DNA of 64,000 nt from Rugamonas sp. A1-17 (GTDB taxonomy: Bacteria; Pseudomonadota; Gammaproteobacteria; Burkholderiales; Burkholderiaceae_D): the NCBI GenBank assembly GCA_025548565.1, contig JAJLPB010000006.1, forward strand, positions 124,001 through 188,000. Direction: 5' to 3'. This document shows, piece after piece, positions 40,225-50,238 of the stretch. The translations under genes were made by a program, and so were the position numbers. Each line of letters begins with the position of its first letter. Positions within the stretch are counted from its first letter, which is position 1. Below the pieces are notes generated by a model that was not told where the DNA came from, made no database searches, and saw nothing but the letters and a program-made list of their open reading frames with translations.

Positions 40225-41376
40225 TTAGCGGTGCGCCGGCGCGCCGGCCATGGCGGTGGCGGCGTCGCGCTTCCATGGCGTGATGTCCAGCTTGGCGTCG
40301 GGCTGGATGCGGTCCAGTCCCTCGACGGCGATGCGTTCGCCGGGCTTCAGGCCTTTGGTGACCAGGTAGTTGTGGCCGACCAGCCCGCCCAGCTTGACCT
40401 CGCGCAGCGTGGCCTTGTTGCCGGGATCCAGCACCCAGACGCGGGTGGCGCCCGCGTGCAGCACGGCTTGCTGCGGCACCAGGATGCCGTCGGCGTCTGC
40501 CATGCGGCTGATGCGGGCGCGCACGAACATGCCGGGCAGCAGCTGGCGGTCCGGGTTGGCGACCAGGATGCGCAGCACCATGTCGCCGGTGCCGGCGTCG
40601 ACGTTGATGCCGGAGAACAGGATGCGCGCCTCCAGGCCGTAGTCCTTGCCGCTGCCGTCGAGGATGTGGGCCTTGGGCGGATGGGCGGCGTCGCCGCGCA
40701 ACGTGCGCAGCATCGAGGCCGGCTGGCGCACGTCCACGTACACCTGGTCGATCTGCTGCACCCGCGCCATCGGCGTGGCGTCGGTCTGGGCCACCAGCGC
40801 GCCCTCGGTCACCAGCTCCTCGCCGATGCGGCCGGAGATCGGCGCCGTCACGGTCGCGTAGCCGAGGTCGAGCCGGCGGCGCGCCAGCGTGGCCTTGGCC
40901 TGCGCCACTTCGGCCTGGGCCTGGTCGCGCTGGGAGACGGCGTCGTCGTAGGTTTGCTGGCTGACGGCGTCGGCCAGCACCAGCGGACGGATGCGCTCGG
41001 CCTGGATCCTGGCGCGCACCAGCGCGGCCTCGGCGCGTTGCAGCGCGGCGGCGGCGGTGTCGGCCTCGGCCTGGAAGGGCGCCGTGTGGATCTGGAACAG
41101 CGGGGCGCCGGCCTTGACCTCGGCGCCTTGCTCGAACAGGCGGCGCTGGATGATGCCGCCCACCTGCGGGCGGATCTCCGCAGTGCGGAAGGCGGTGACG
41201 CGGCCCGGCAGGTCCTCGGCCAGTTCGACCGGGCCGGCGTCGACCGTCAGCGCCGACACCTTGGCAGGCACCGGCGCCTCGTCGGGCGGGGCCCGGTGGC
41301 AGGCGGCCAGGGTCAGAAGGGTGAGCCCGGACAGCAGCGCCGGCAGGGCCTTGAGGTTGAGGTGCTTGATGTGCAT
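40225..41376 (-). CDS. RND periplasmic adaptor (AcrA/AdeA type lipoprotein)
   Basis: The 383-residue protein has a lipoprotein signal ending LLTLAAC, a lipoyl-type motif split around a coiled-coil hairpin (FEQGAEVKAGAPLFQIHTAPF, then VTAPISGRIGEELVTEGALV), and a C-terminal barrel and membrane-proximal domain (RIAVEGLDRIQPDAKLD). It joins the RND pump to the outer-membrane channel. It is the first gene of the pump operon, 130 bases from the divergent regulator pair that probably controls it. Confidence 0.95.
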   Translation of the reverse strand: MHIKHLNLKALPALLSGLTLLTLAACHRAPPDEAPVPAKVSALTVDAGPVELAEDLPGRVTAFRTAEIRPQVGGIIQRRLFEQGAEVKAGAPLFQIHTAPFQAEADTAAAALQRAEAALVRARIQAERIRPLVLADAVSQQTYDDAVSQRDQAQAEVAQAKATLARRRLDLGYATVTAPISGRIGEELVTEGALVAQTDATPMARVQQIDQVYVDVRQPASMLRTLRGDAAHPPKAHILDGSGKDYGLEARILFSGINVDAGTGDMVLRILVANPDRQLLPGMFVRARISRMADADGILVPQQAVLHAGATRVWVLDPGNKATLREVKLGGLVGHNYLVTKGLKPGERIAVEGLDRIQPDAKLDITPWKRDAATAMAGAPAHR

Positions 41377-41506
41377 AACTGGTCGTCCAAAGTGTTTTCC
41401 CTCCGTGAGGGAATGCAGGACTTAGGACTTTAACCACCCAACGTGGCCTATCTATTGAGGAAATATGGAGATATGATGGAGATCGTTACTTTTTTTCAAG
41501 CCATTC

Positions 41507-42220
41507 ATGTCCAGTTCTGCCGGAACCCCGCTGGTGCTCATCGCCGAAGACGAATCCGAAATCGCTCAAATCCTGCAAGCCTACCTGGCCCGCGACGGCT
41601 TGCGCACCGTGCACGCGGCGGACGGGCGCATCGCGCTCGACCTGCACCTGTCGCTGAAGCCCGACCTGGTGCTGCTGGACGTGCAAATGCCGCGCGTGGA
41701 CGGCTGGAAGGTGCTGGCCGAGCTGCGCCAGCGCGGCGATACGCCGGTCATCATGCTGACCGCGCACGACCAGGACATCGACAAGCTGATGGGCCTGCGC
41801 ATCGGCGCCGACGATTACGTGGTCAAGCCCTTCAACCCGGCCGAGGTGGCCGCGCGCGTGGGCGCCGTGCTGCGCCGCGCCGCCGCCCGCAGCATCGGCC
41901 CGGCCGCCGGCGTGCTGCGTTGCGGCCAGCTGGAGATCGACCTGGAAACCTACCAGGCCAGCGCGGAGGTGAACGGCCAGCGCGCGCCGCTGAACCTGAC
42001 GCTGACCGAGTTCCGCCTGCTGACCCACATGGCGCGCGCGCCCAAGCGGGTGTTCACGCGCGGCGAATTGCTCGCGGCCTGTCTGCCGGAGGGCAACGCG
42101 CTGGAGCGCACGGTGGACAGCCACGTCAGCAAGCTGCGCAAGAAGCTGGAGGACAGCGGCCTGGCCGGCGTGCTGACCAGCCTGCGCGGCGTCGGCTACC
42201 GGCTGGAGGACGCGGAATGA
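41507..42220 (+). CDS. OmpR-family response regulator, AdeR/BaeR-like
   Basis: The 237-residue protein has a receiver domain (IAEDESEIAQILQAYLARDG, phospho-acceptor Asp58 in LVLLDVQMP, DDYVVKPFNPAEVAARV) and a winged-helix DNA-binding domain (ERTVDSHVSKLRKKLE, LRGVGYRLE). This receiver sequence is typical of the AdeR/BaeR group. It is divergent to the RND operon across a 130-base region, and its stop overlaps the kinase start. It probably activates the efflux operon. Confidence 0.92.
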   Translation: MSSSAGTPLVLIAEDESEIAQILQAYLARDGLRTVHAADGRIALDLHLSLKPDLVLLDVQMPRVDGWKVLAELRQRGDTPVIMLTAHDQDIDKLMGLRIGADDYVVKPFNPAEVAARVGAVLRRAAARSIGPAAGVLRCGQLEIDLETYQASAEVNGQRAPLNLTLTEFRLLTHMARAPKRVFTRGELLAACLPEGNALERTVDSHVSKLRKKLEDSGLAGVLTSLRGVGYRLEDAE

Positions 42221-43302
42221 TGCGCGGTCCCGGCCTGAACCGGCAGATCACGCTGGCCATGCTGGTGGTCTCGCTGGGCATGACCCTGGTCGTGCTACTG
42301 AGTTCCTACGTGTTTTACGCGCTGGTGATCGAATACCGGCCGGACCTGCTGTCCGGCCCGACCGACATGATCCCCACCAGCACCGAATGGATCTGGATGG
42401 CGTCGGTGACGATGGTCGCGCTGGTGTTCGCGATCTGGGCGTCGGCGCGGCTGGCGCGGCGCATCCTGGCGCCGCTGAATTCGGTGGCCGACAGCGTGCG
42501 CCGCGTGGCGCATGGCGACCTGGCCGCGCGCGCCGTGGCCGGCGACCGCTCGCTGGGCGAGACCGCCTTGCTGGTCGACGACTTCAACGCGATGGCGGAA
42601 CGCCTGCAGCGCATGGAGCGCGAGATGGTGACTTGGAACGCAGCCATCGCCCACGAGCTGCGCACGCCGGTGACGATCCTGCGCGGCCGGCTGCAGGGCT
42701 TGGCCGAGGGTGTGTTCGAGCCGGATGAAAAACAGTTTCGCGGCCTGCTGCATCAGGTGGAGGGCCTGTCGCGCCTGATCGACGATTTGCGCATGTTGAG
42801 CATGTTCGACAGCGGCCATCTCAAGCTGGAGCTGGCCGACTGCGACCTGGCCGGCGCCATCCGCGACGTGGCGCACCTGCTGGCGCCGCAGATGGAGGCG
42901 GCCGGCTACCAGCTGGCGCTGGACCTGGCGGAAGGGCGCATCTGCTGCGACGGCGCGCGCATGCGGCAGATCCTGCTGGCCTTGCTCGACAACGCGGGAC
43001 GCTACGCCGATCCGGGCGTTATCCACATCCGCACGCGGGTGCTGGGCGCGCAGTATCTGCTGCAGGTGGAGGACGCCGGCCCCGGCATCGACGAGGATCT
43101 GGAAGGCAAGCTGTTCCTGGCCTTCCACCGGGGCGAGCACGCGCGCGCCGGCGCCGTGGGCGGCAGCGGGCTGGGGCTGGCGGTGGTGCGCGCCATCGCC
43201 GAGGCGCACGGCGGCGTGGCCTCGTACCGGCGCGGCGATGCCGGCGGCGCGATGTTCGAGATCGCGTGGCCGATGCCGATTCCCGGCCCGGCCCTCAATT
43301 GA
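42217..43302 (+). CDS. Sensor histidine kinase, AdeS/BaeS-like
   Basis: The start is the ATG at 42217, overlapping the regulator stop; a second ATG follows directly. The 361-residue protein has two membrane helices (about 12-38 and 60-82), a short periplasmic loop, HAMP (about 80-135), the H-box NAAIAHELRTPVTILRGRL with His146, and an HATPase domain (LLALLDNAGRYA, VEDAGPGI, GSGLGLAVVRAI). The sequence resembles AdeS, partner of AdeR in control of AdeABC-type pumps. The signal is unknown. Confidence 0.92.
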   Translation: MMRGPGLNRQITLAMLVVSLGMTLVVLLSSYVFYALVIEYRPDLLSGPTDMIPTSTEWIWMASVTMVALVFAIWASARLARRILAPLNSVADSVRRVAHGDLAARAVAGDRSLGETALLVDDFNAMAERLQRMEREMVTWNAAIAHELRTPVTILRGRLQGLAEGVFEPDEKQFRGLLHQVEGLSRLIDDLRMLSMFDSGHLKLELADCDLAGAIRDVAHLLAPQMEAAGYQLALDLAEGRICCDGARMRQILLALLDNAGRYADPGVIHIRTRVLGAQYLLQVEDAGPGIDEDLEGKLFLAFHRGEHARAGAVGGSGLGLAVVRAIAEAHGGVASYRRGDAGGAMFEIAWPMPIPGPALN

Positions 43303-43308
43303 CTGGCG

Positions 43309-44484
43309 TCAGGCGGCCTGGCCGTGGACCTCGATCCAGTCGGTCGTGCGGCGCCGCTGCGCCTCGTCGGCGGCCGGCATGCGCTTGAAGCGTATATCGC
43401 CTTCGCTTGCGGCACGGTGGCGGGCGGCCAGGCCCAGCACGCCCAGCCCCGCCGACAGCATCAGCCACGTGGCGGGCTCGGGCACCGCCGCCGCCAGGTC
43501 CAGCCGCAGCGCGCGGCAGACGCCGGCCCTGCAGCCGTTGGCGGCGATCTGCTGCTGGTCGTTGATGCCGTGCGCGTCGTTGATGCGCCAGCCGGTGGCC
43601 GGATCGATCAGCGTATTCAGGTCCAGCATCACGCCGCCGCTGTAGAGAAAGCCGCTGCTGCCGCCATCGCCGGCGACGTTGGAGACGCCCACCACCTGGT
43701 CCGCGTTGTTGATGCCGGCGGCGAAGCTGTAGGTGCCGCCCAGCGTGCCGAGGTCGTGCATGGCGCCGTTGGCGTACAGGAAGGCGTGGTCAGCCGTGTC
43801 ATCGGTGACGGCCGCGTAGCCCACGGCGTGGCCGGCGTCGTTCAGGCTCCAGGCGCTGCTGTTGGTGCCGCCGAAGGTGCCCAGGTCCTGCAGCGCCGTT
43901 CCCGCGTACAGGAAGGCATGGACCGCGTGAAAGACGATGGCGTCGCTGATGGCCGCGTTGCCGGCCACCTGGCCGTGGACGTTGATGTCGAACGCGTTGC
44001 TGATGTCGCCGCCGAGCGTGCCGAGGTCGCGCATACCGCCGCCCGAATACAGGAAGGCATGCCAGAGGCTGTCCGCATTGGCGGCGCTGCCGACGATCTG
44101 GCCGGCGTTGTTGATGCGCCTGGCCTCGGCCTCGGCGCCGCCCAGCGTGCCGAGGTCGCGCATGGCGCCGTTGGAGTAGAGGAAGGCGCGGCGCAGTTCG
44201 TCCGCGTTGGTGCTGCCGCCGACCAACTGCCCATAGGCATTGAGGCCGTTCGCCGTGCTGCTGGCGCCACCCAGTGTGCCCAGGCGTGTGATGGTGCCGT
44301 CGTGGAACAGCGCCGCCTGCGGCACGCCGGACGGGCTGTATTCAGCGCCGGCCACCAGGCCGAGGCTGTTGATGGCGTAGGCGCTGCTGTCGCTGCCGCC
44401 GAGGTCGACAACGTTGTAGCGCGCCGCGGCCTGGGCGCTGGCAACGGCCAGCGTCAGCAGCAGAAGGGGGATCAAGCGTGACAT
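43309..44484 (-). CDS. HAF-repeat PEP-CTERM protein with extended C-terminus
   Basis: The start at 44484 (MSRLIPLLLLTLAVASAQA) opens a signal peptide; the product is 391 residues. Six repeats of the HAF type follow, with cores such as HAFLYSGGGMRDLGTLGG, HAFLYANGAMHDLGTLGG and DLGTFGG, a propeller-like array of extracellular proteins. Near the end is a PEP-CTERM sorting signal (VPEPATWLMLSAGLGVLGL then AARHR), normally cut by exosortase. Unusually, about 34 charged residues follow the basic cluster instead of the chain ending there. The exported partner or polysaccharide is unknown. Confidence 0.85.
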   Translation of the reverse strand: MSRLIPLLLLTLAVASAQAAARYNVVDLGGSDSSAYAINSLGLVAGAEYSPSGVPQAALFHDGTITRLGTLGGASSTANGLNAYGQLVGGSTNADELRRAFLYSNGAMRDLGTLGGAEAEARRINNAGQIVGSAANADSLWHAFLYSGGGMRDLGTLGGDISNAFDINVHGQVAGNAAISDAIVFHAVHAFLYAGTALQDLGTFGGTNSSAWSLNDAGHAVGYAAVTDDTADHAFLYANGAMHDLGTLGGTYSFAAGINNADQVVGVSNVAGDGGSSGFLYSGGVMLDLNTLIDPATGWRINDAHGINDQQQIAANGCRAGVCRALRLDLAAAVPEPATWLMLSAGLGVLGLAARHRAASEGDIRFKRMPAADEAQRRRTTDWIEVHGQAA

Positions 44485-44573
44485 GGCATAGGCTCCGGTG
44501 GGTGGATCGGTCCAGCCATTCAAGACTAGATGATCGATCCGCACCGGCCATGTGGTGCGTCAATCGTGCGCGC

Positions 44574-45380
44574 TCACGGCTTGCGGAACACCGACGGCGC
44601 CACCGCCTGCACGGCATCGCTGATGTCGTTCAGGCTTTCCGAGCGGCCGATGCAAAACAGCCCGCCCGGACGCAGCAACGACAGGACGCGGGCCACCACC
44701 TGCCGCTTGGTGTCCGGGCTGAAGTAAATCATCACGTTGCGCAGGAAGATGGCGTCGAACGTGCCCAGTGACGGCAGGGCCTGGTTCAAATTGACCTGGG
44801 CGAAGCGCACCCGCTCGCGCAGCGCGGCCGCGACCAGCAGCGTGCCCTGTTGCTCGCCGTGGCCCTTGAGACAGTAGCGGCGCAGATATTCCGGCGGCGT
44901 GTGCCGCGCGCGCTCATCCGGATAGTGCCCGGCCTGCGCCCGCCGCAGCACTTGCGTGCTGATGTCCGTGGCCACGATTTCCCAGGGGCGTTGGCCGAGG
45001 CTGTCATCCAGCACCATCGCCATGCTGTACGCTTCCTCGCCCGACGAGCAGGCCGCGCTCCACACGCGGTAGGGCCGCCCGGGCTCGCCGGTCGCCCGCG
45101 CATGCGCGCGCAGCGCGTCGAAGTGCACCGTCTCGCGGAAGAAATAGGTCTCGTTGGTGGTCAGCAAATCCACCGCGGTCTGCACTTCCTGCGGCGCGGT
45201 GCCGCTGGTGAGCAGGCGGAAGTAGGCGCCATAGCTGCCGAGCCCGTGCTGCTGCAGGCGCTTGGCCAGCCGCCCGCTGACCAGCGCCTTCTTGCCGTCG
45301 GACATGCTGATGCCAGCCGCCGCGAAGATGAAGCGCTGGAACTGGCCGAACTCCTGGTCGGTGATGTCGATACCGCTCAT
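44574..45380 (-). CDS. cheR: CheR-type chemoreceptor methyltransferase
   Basis: The 268-residue protein has the helical CheR N-domain (about 8-65) and an SAM-binding Rossmann domain (about 75-265). Visible marks are TTNETYFFRE, VWSAACSSGEEAYSMAMVL, ILATD-like IVATDIS and IFLRNVMIYFSPDTK. It methylates glutamates of chemoreceptors using S-adenosylmethionine. It is the last gene of the chemosensory cluster, 9 bases after cheW. No cheB methylesterase is in the window, so adaptation may depend on a distant enzyme. Confidence 0.94.
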   Translation of the reverse strand: MSGIDITDQEFGQFQRFIFAAAGISMSDGKKALVSGRLAKRLQQHGLGSYGAYFRLLTSGTAPQEVQTAVDLLTTNETYFFRETVHFDALRAHARATGEPGRPYRVWSAACSSGEEAYSMAMVLDDSLGQRPWEIVATDISTQVLRRAQAGHYPDERARHTPPEYLRRYCLKGHGEQQGTLLVAAALRERVRFAQVNLNQALPSLGTFDAIFLRNVMIYFSPDTKRQVVARVLSLLRPGGLFCIGRSESLNDISDAVQAVAPSVFRKP

Positions 45381-45389
45381 CGTTGCCCC

Positions 45390-45920
45390 TCACGCAGCCA
45401 GCGCGGCCGGGGCCGGGGGCAAGCCTTCGCCCAGCGCGTCCAGGTCGGCGTTCGACAGCACGCGCTCGACGTCGAGCAGGATCACGAAGCGGCCGTTGAC
45501 CTTGCCCATGCCGGCGATGAAGTCGGTGCGGATGCGGGCGCCGAAGGCCGGCGCCGGCTCGATCTCGGCGCGGGCGATCTCCAGCACCGCGTTGACGGCG
45601 TCGACCACCACGCCGACGTCGCGCCGCTCGCCGTCCAGCTCCATCTCGACGATGACGATGCAGGTGCGCTTGCCGACTTCGCTCGACGGCTGGCCGAAGC
45701 GCGCCGACAGGTCCATCACCGGCACCACCGCGCCGCGCAGGTTGATGACGCCGCGTATCGCGGCCGGCATCATCGGCACCACGGTCACGCCCTGGTACTC
45801 GATGATTTCCTTGATCGCCAGGATGCCGATGGCGAACACCTCGCCGCCGAGCATGAAGGTCAGGTACTGGGTGCGGTCATTGGCCGCCTGGAGGGTGTTC
45901 GCCTCGATGCGCGCGTTCAT
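45390..45920 (-). CDS. cheW: CheW-like coupling protein
   Basis: The 176-residue single CheW domain has TFMLGGEVFAIGILAIKEIIEYQ, MMPAAIRGVINLRGAVVPVMDLSARFG and DVGVVVDAVNAVLEI. It links receptors to CheA. It is 10 bases downstream of the receptor gene and 9 upstream of cheR. The C-terminal extension of about 25 residues has no recognisable motif. Confidence 0.95.
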   Translation of the reverse strand: MNARIEANTLQAANDRTQYLTFMLGGEVFAIGILAIKEIIEYQGVTVVPMMPAAIRGVINLRGAVVPVMDLSARFGQPSSEVGKRTCIVIVEMELDGERRDVGVVVDAVNAVLEIARAEIEPAPAFGARIRTDFIAGMGKVNGRFVILLDVERVLSNADLDALGEGLPPAPAALAA

Positions 45921-45930
45921 GGCCGCCTCC

Positions 45931-47580
45931 TCAGAACTTGCCGAACATGGCTTCGTCGACCTCGCCGGCCGCCGCCAGCGCCAGGTTGCCCGTGCCGAGC
46001 CGGCCGCTGGCCTGGCGTGCCGCGCGGGCCGCCGCAGCCTTGCGGATCGGCACCGCCGGCGCGCGCGTGACGGCGTCCAGGCGGAAGAAGGCCATGGTCT
46101 GTTGCAGTTGCTCAGCCTGGCTGCTCATTTCCTCGGCGGTCGCCGCCAGTTCCTCCGAGCTGGAGGCGTTTTGCTGGGTGGTCTGGCTCAACTGGCCGAC
46201 CGCCGAGTTGATCTGGCTGACGCCGCTCGACTGCTCCGACGAGGCGGCCGTGATTTCCTGCACCAGGTCGGACGTCTTGCGGATGTTGGGCACCATCTCG
46301 TCGAGCAGGCTGCCGGCTTGCTCGGCCAGCTTGACGCTGCTGGTGGCCACTTCGCCGATTTCCTGCGCTGCCACCTGGCTGCGCTCGGCCAGCTTGCGCA
46401 CCTCGGCCGCCACCACGGCGAAGCCCTTGCCGTGTTCGCCGGCGCGGGCCGCCTCGATGGCCGCGTTCAGCGCCAGCAGGTTGGTCTGGTAGGCGATGTC
46501 GTCGATGATGCCGATCTTGCTGGCGATCTGGCGCATGGCCAGCACGGTGGACTTGACCGCCTGGCCGCCCTCGGTCGCCTCGCGCGCCGCCTTGCTGGCC
46601 ATGCCGTCGGTGACGCGGGCGTTCTCGGTGTTCTGCGAGATCGAGGCGGTCATCTGCTCGATCGAGGCGCTGGTCTGCTCGACGCCGGCGGCCTGCTCGC
46701 TGGACGCCTGCGACAGCGACTGCGCGGTGGCGCTGACTTCCTCGGAGGCGCTGGCCAGCGACTGGGCGCCGTTGTTGACCTCGGCCACCACCTGCGACAG
46801 TTTCTCGATCATCTTCTGCATCGATTGCAGCAGGCGGCCGGTTTCATCCTTGGCGGTGCTTTCCAGCTTGATGGTCAGGTCGCCCTGGGCCAGGCGCTCG
46901 GCCGCGTCGACCGCCTTCGACAGCGGCTTGGTGACGCTGCGGCTGATGACGAAGCCGAGGAAGATGCCCAGCACCACGCCGAAGCCGATGGCGCCCAGCA
47001 TGATGGTGCGGCTGTTTTCATACATGGCCGTGGTGGCGTCCGACGCCTCCTTGGCGTTCTCTTCCTTGATCCTGGTGAGGTCGGTCATCCAGTCGTCCAG
47101 CAACTGGGCCTTCTCGCCGGCGCTGCGCATGCTCTGGTTGAGCTGGTCGCTGCGTTGTCCCAGCGGCTCGTTGGCCACCATCGCCAGCGTACGCATGGTC
47201 TCCTTCTCGTACTCCTCCCAGACGGTGTTGTACTTGGCCAGGATTTCCTTGGCGCGCGGACGGACGAACAGCGGACGGGCCTTCTCCATGTTCTCCTTGA
47301 CCATCGCCAGGCTCTTGGTGGTCAGCGTCACATACTTCTGGCGTTCCTCCGCCGTGGTGGCCAGCAGTGCGTTGCCGCGGGCGCGGCCGACATAGATCAG
47401 GTCGATATTGGCTTCCTTGATGTAGGAAAGCCCCAGCAGTTCGCTGGCGTACATCTTGTCGGCCAGATCGTTGATCTTGCCGGCGTTGGAAATGCCGATC
47501 ATGCCGACCACGGCGCTGATGGCGGCAACCAGGATGAAGCCGGCGATGAGCCGGATACCGATTTTTACGTTTGAGAACAT
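45931..47580 (-). CDS. Methyl-accepting chemotaxis protein
   Basis: The 549-residue protein has two membrane helices (about 10-30 and 190-212) enclosing a four-helix-bundle periplasmic domain of about 160 residues, then HAMP (about 212-265) and a signalling domain with the conserved hairpin tip [20 protein letters not shown]. It belongs to the 4HB_MCP class common in betaproteobacteria. The C-terminus lacks an NWETF-type tether for CheR. The ligand is unknown. Confidence 0.95.
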   Translation of the reverse strand: MFSNVKIGIRLIAGFILVAAISAVVGMIGISNAGKINDLADKMYASELLGLSYIKEANIDLIYVGRARGNALLATTAEERQKYVTLTTKSLAMVKENMEKARPLFVRPRAKEILAKYNTVWEEYEKETMRTLAMVANEPLGQRSDQLNQSMRSAGEKAQLLDDWMTDLTRIKEENAKEASDATTAMYENSRTIMLGAIGFGVVLGIFLGFVISRSVTKPLSKAVDAAERLAQGDLTIKLESTAKDETGRLLQSMQKMIEKLSQVVAEVNNGAQSLASASEEVSATAQSLSQASSEQAAGVEQTSASIEQMTASISQNTENARVTDGMASKAAREATEGGQAVKSTVLAMRQIASKIGIIDDIAYQTNLLALNAAIEAARAGEHGKGFAVVAAEVRKLAERSQVAAQEIGEVATSSVKLAEQAGSLLDEMVPNIRKTSDLVQEITAASSEQSSGVSQINSAVGQLSQTTQQNASSSEELAATAEEMSSQAEQLQQTMAFFRLDAVTRAPAVPIRKAAAARAARQASGRLGTGNLALAAAGEVDEAMFGKF

Positions 47581-47603
47581 GATGCTTTCCTCCAGGGTGG
47601 ACG

Positions 47604-49757
47604 TCAGTTAGTGCATGAAAATTGGGAATGGGCCGGCGGCGCGGCGGCCGTGGCTTGGCGGATCAGGGCGGGCACGTCCAGGATCAGCGCGACTTCGCCG
47701 CTGCCCAGGATGGTCGAACCGCTGAGGCGGTCGGCCCGCTGGAACATCTTGTCCAGCGGCTTGATCACGGTCTGGAACTCGCCGTGCAGGGCGTCGACCA
47801 CCAGGCCGGCCTTGACGCCGCCCTGGCGCACCACGACGATGCTCTGTCGCCGCGCGGCCGCGCCGTCCAGCGCGAACACGTCGCGCAGGCGCACGAACGG
47901 CAGCACCTCGCCGCGCAGGTCGGTGTACTGGTGGCCAGGCGCGGCGCTGTATTCGATGCACTCCTCGATCATCTCCAGCGGCACCACGAAGGGCGCCTTG
48001 CCGACGCTGACCAGGAAGCCATCGATCATCGCCAGCGTCAGCGGCAGGCGCACGCTGACGGTGGTGCCCACGCCCTCGGTGCTGGCGAGCGAGACGCTGC
48101 CGCGCAGCGCCACGATGTTGCGCTTGACCACATCCATGCCGACCCCGCGCCCGGACAGGTTGGTGACCTGCTCGGCGGTGGAGAAGCCGGGCTCGAACAC
48201 CAGGTTGTAGATCTCGGCGTCGCTCAGGTTCTGGCCGGGCTCGATCAGGCCGCGCGCCTCGGCCTTGGCGAGGATCTTCTCGCGCCGCAGGCCGCCGCCG
48301 TCGTCGCTGACTTCGATCACGATGTTGCCGGCGTCGTGGTAGGCATGCAGCCGTACCGTGCCCTGCGCGGGCTTGCCGCGCTCCAGCCGCTGCGCGGCCG
48401 GCTCGATGCCGTGGTCGATGGCGTTGCGCACCAGGTGGGTCAGCGGGTCGCCCAGTTTTTCCACCACGGTTTTGTCGAGCTCGGTGTCCTCGCCGCTGAG
48501 CTGCAGCCGGATGTCCTTGCCGATCTCGCGCGCGACGTCGTGCACCACGCGCTGGAAGCGGCCGAAGGTGGCGCCGATGCGCACCATGCGCAGCTGCAGC
48601 GCGCGGTCGCGCACCTGCTCGACCAGCTCCGAGACGGTGGAGGCGCTCTCCTGCAGCGCGGCGTCGCCGGCGCGGCGGGCCGTGAGGCTGGCGCCGGCCG
48701 CGGCGATGATCAGTTCGCCGACCAGGTTGATCAGCTGGTCCAGCTTTTCCGCATCGACCCGGACCGTCTGGGTTTCCTGGCCCTTGGCGCGCATCTGCTG
48801 TTGCTGCGCCAGCGCGGCCTCGACCACGACCGGCGGCACCGCGCCCTGCGCCACCATGATGCTGCCCAGCGGCTGCGGCGTGGCGGCTTCCGCCTGCGCG
48901 GCCAGCGCCGTGGCCAGCTCCTGTGCCGTCACGCTGCCGCAGCGGACCAGGATCTCGCCCAGGCGCGGGGCCTGCTCGGGCAGCTCGGCGATCAGCCGCA
49001 GATAGTCGGCCACGCGGCTGTGCGGCGGCAGGATGCGAATCTGCGCATCGTCGCGCACGAAGTCGAACACGTCCTCGATCGCGGCCTTGTCGGCGGTGCT
49101 GTCGAAGGAGACCTCGAAGCCGAGGTAGCACAGGTGCGGGTCCATGGCGTCGGCCGGCGGCAAGGCGTCGGCCAGCGTTTCCAGTCCGACGATGGTGCCG
49201 AGCTGGCCGAGATAGCGCAGGAAGGACAGCGGGTCCATGCCGTTCTTGAACACTTCGCTGCCGAAGCGCAGCGACAGGTGCCAGTAGTTGTTGGCGCCCG
49301 CGTCGGCCGCGGTGGCCGCTGCGGCGGGCTCGGCGCGCGGGGCCGGCTCGGCGGCGGCCAGCGCCCCCGGCAGGTGCCGTTGCAGGCGGTCGAGGAGGGC
49401 GGTGCCGGTGGCGGTGCTGGCGGCGTTGGGTTCGTACTGGCCGGCAGCCGTCGTGTCGATCAATGCACGCATGTGGTCGGCGCACGACAGCAGCAGCGTC
49501 ACCAGCGGCTCGGCCACGGTGACGGTGCCGTCGCGTACGCGGTCGAGCACGCTCTCGACTACATGGGTGAAGGCGACAATATGGTCCAGGCCGAACAGGC
49601 CGGCCGAGCCCTTGATGGTGTGGGCGGCGCGGAACACGGCGTTGACCGTGTCTTCCTGCGGGGCGGCCAGCGCGAACTGCAGCAGCGCGCTTTCCATGGC
49701 GTCGAGCAGCTCGCGGCTTTCCGCGATGAAGGTGGGCAGTGCCTGGTCAAGAAACAT
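47604..49757 (-). CDS. cheA: Chemotaxis-type histidine kinase CheA
   Basis: The 717-residue protein has one Hpt domain (His46 in [14 protein letters not shown]), an intermediate region with a repeat-like segment (about 250-315), a dimerisation segment ([17 protein letters not shown]), the HATPase core ([34 protein letters not shown]) and a C-terminal CheW-like domain. The phosphotransfer, ATP and coupling parts are all recognisable. A receiver partner CheY is not encoded nearby; the ANTAR regulator at 50.2 kb is the only receiver in the cluster. The start overlaps the STAS gene by 11 bases. Confidence 0.95.
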   Translation of the reverse strand: MFLDQALPTFIAESRELLDAMESALLQFALAAPQEDTVNAVFRAAHTIKGSAGLFGLDHIVAFTHVVESVLDRVRDGTVTVAEPLVTLLLSCADHMRALIDTTAAGQYEPNAASTATGTALLDRLQRHLPGALAAAEPAPRAEPAAAATAADAGANNYWHLSLRFGSEVFKNGMDPLSFLRYLGQLGTIVGLETLADALPPADAMDPHLCYLGFEVSFDSTADKAAIEDVFDFVRDDAQIRILPPHSRVADYLRLIAELPEQAPRLGEILVRCGSVTAQELATALAAQAEAATPQPLGSIMVAQGAVPPVVVEAALAQQQQMRAKGQETQTVRVDAEKLDQLINLVGELIIAAAGASLTARRAGDAALQESASTVSELVEQVRDRALQLRMVRIGATFGRFQRVVHDVAREIGKDIRLQLSGEDTELDKTVVEKLGDPLTHLVRNAIDHGIEPAAQRLERGKPAQGTVRLHAYHDAGNIVIEVSDDGGGLRREKILAKAEARGLIEPGQNLSDAEIYNLVFEPGFSTAEQVTNLSGRGVGMDVVKRNIVALRGSVSLASTEGVGTTVSVRLPLTLAMIDGFLVSVGKAPFVVPLEMIEECIEYSAAPGHQYTDLRGEVLPFVRLRDVFALDGAAARRQSIVVVRQGGVKAGLVVDALHGEFQTVIKPLDKMFQRADRLSGSTILGSGEVALILDVPALIRQATAAAPPAHSQFSCTN

Positions 49758-50040
49758 GGCCAGCCTCCGCGCCGTCGGCTTCCGGGAACACCCGCAGCAG
49801 CGCCAGCGTCGCCTGCACCGCCGCGCTGCTGTCGACCAGTCGCAGGGCGTGGCCGCGCGCCAGCGCCGCCTGCCGCGCCAGCAGCAGGATCTGGACGCCG
49901 GCGGTATCGAGCTCGCTCACGGCGGACAGGTCCAGCTCCAGGGAGGGCGCTTGCGCCACGGCGGTCAATACCATCTCCTTGAGCTCGGCGGCCCGGTAGA
50001 TGCTGAACTCGCCTTCGATCTGCAGACGAAGCGCGCTCAT
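49747..50040 (-). CDS. STAS-domain protein (anti-sigma-antagonist-like)
   Basis: The 97-residue single STAS domain has IEGEFSIYRAAELKE, the conserved core LDLSAVSELDTAGVQILLLA (Asp followed by Thr where SpoIIAA-type proteins carry the phosphorylated Ser/Thr), and LRLVDSSAAVQATLALL. It leads the chemosensory operon and overlaps cheA. STAS proteins of this kind occur in some chemosensory clusters and may act as phosphorylatable switches; the partner here is unknown. Confidence 0.85.
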   Translation of the reverse strand: MSALRLQIEGEFSIYRAAELKEMVLTAVAQAPSLELDLSAVSELDTAGVQILLLARQAALARGHALRLVDSSAAVQATLALLRVFPEADGAEAGHVS

Positions 50041-50105
50041 CGCGGCACCTGCCTGTGCGCCGTGCCGCGCGCCGCGATCGCGGCCGGCCGAATGGATGTG
50101 GTCAT
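50037..50105 (-). CDS. Possible 22-residue leader peptide before the STAS gene
   Basis: A 22-codon frame (MTTSIRPAAIAARGTAHRQV, then PR) begins at an ATG 8 bases after a run of eight G residues and ends in a TGA overlapping the STAS start (ATGA). Such coupling suggests translation, but the G-run is an unusual binding site and no homologue is recognised. Confidence 0.3.
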   Translation of the reverse strand: MTTSIRPAAIAARGTAHRQVPR

Positions 50106-50238
50106 GTGACTTGCCCCCCCAAATAGATTGCATACCGTGACGGCCAGCCAAGGCTTGCGCCGGTGGGCGCATGCGATGACTGACTTCGATAGGCGGGGGG
50201 TAGGGCCGGTTTATTTACTGCTTATTTGCTGCTGCTTG

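Noticed and set aside
43650..44420. Regular repeats in the 43-44 kb gene as a possible CRISPR or satellite array
   Set aside because: They are in-frame, diverged HAF protein repeats without spacers.
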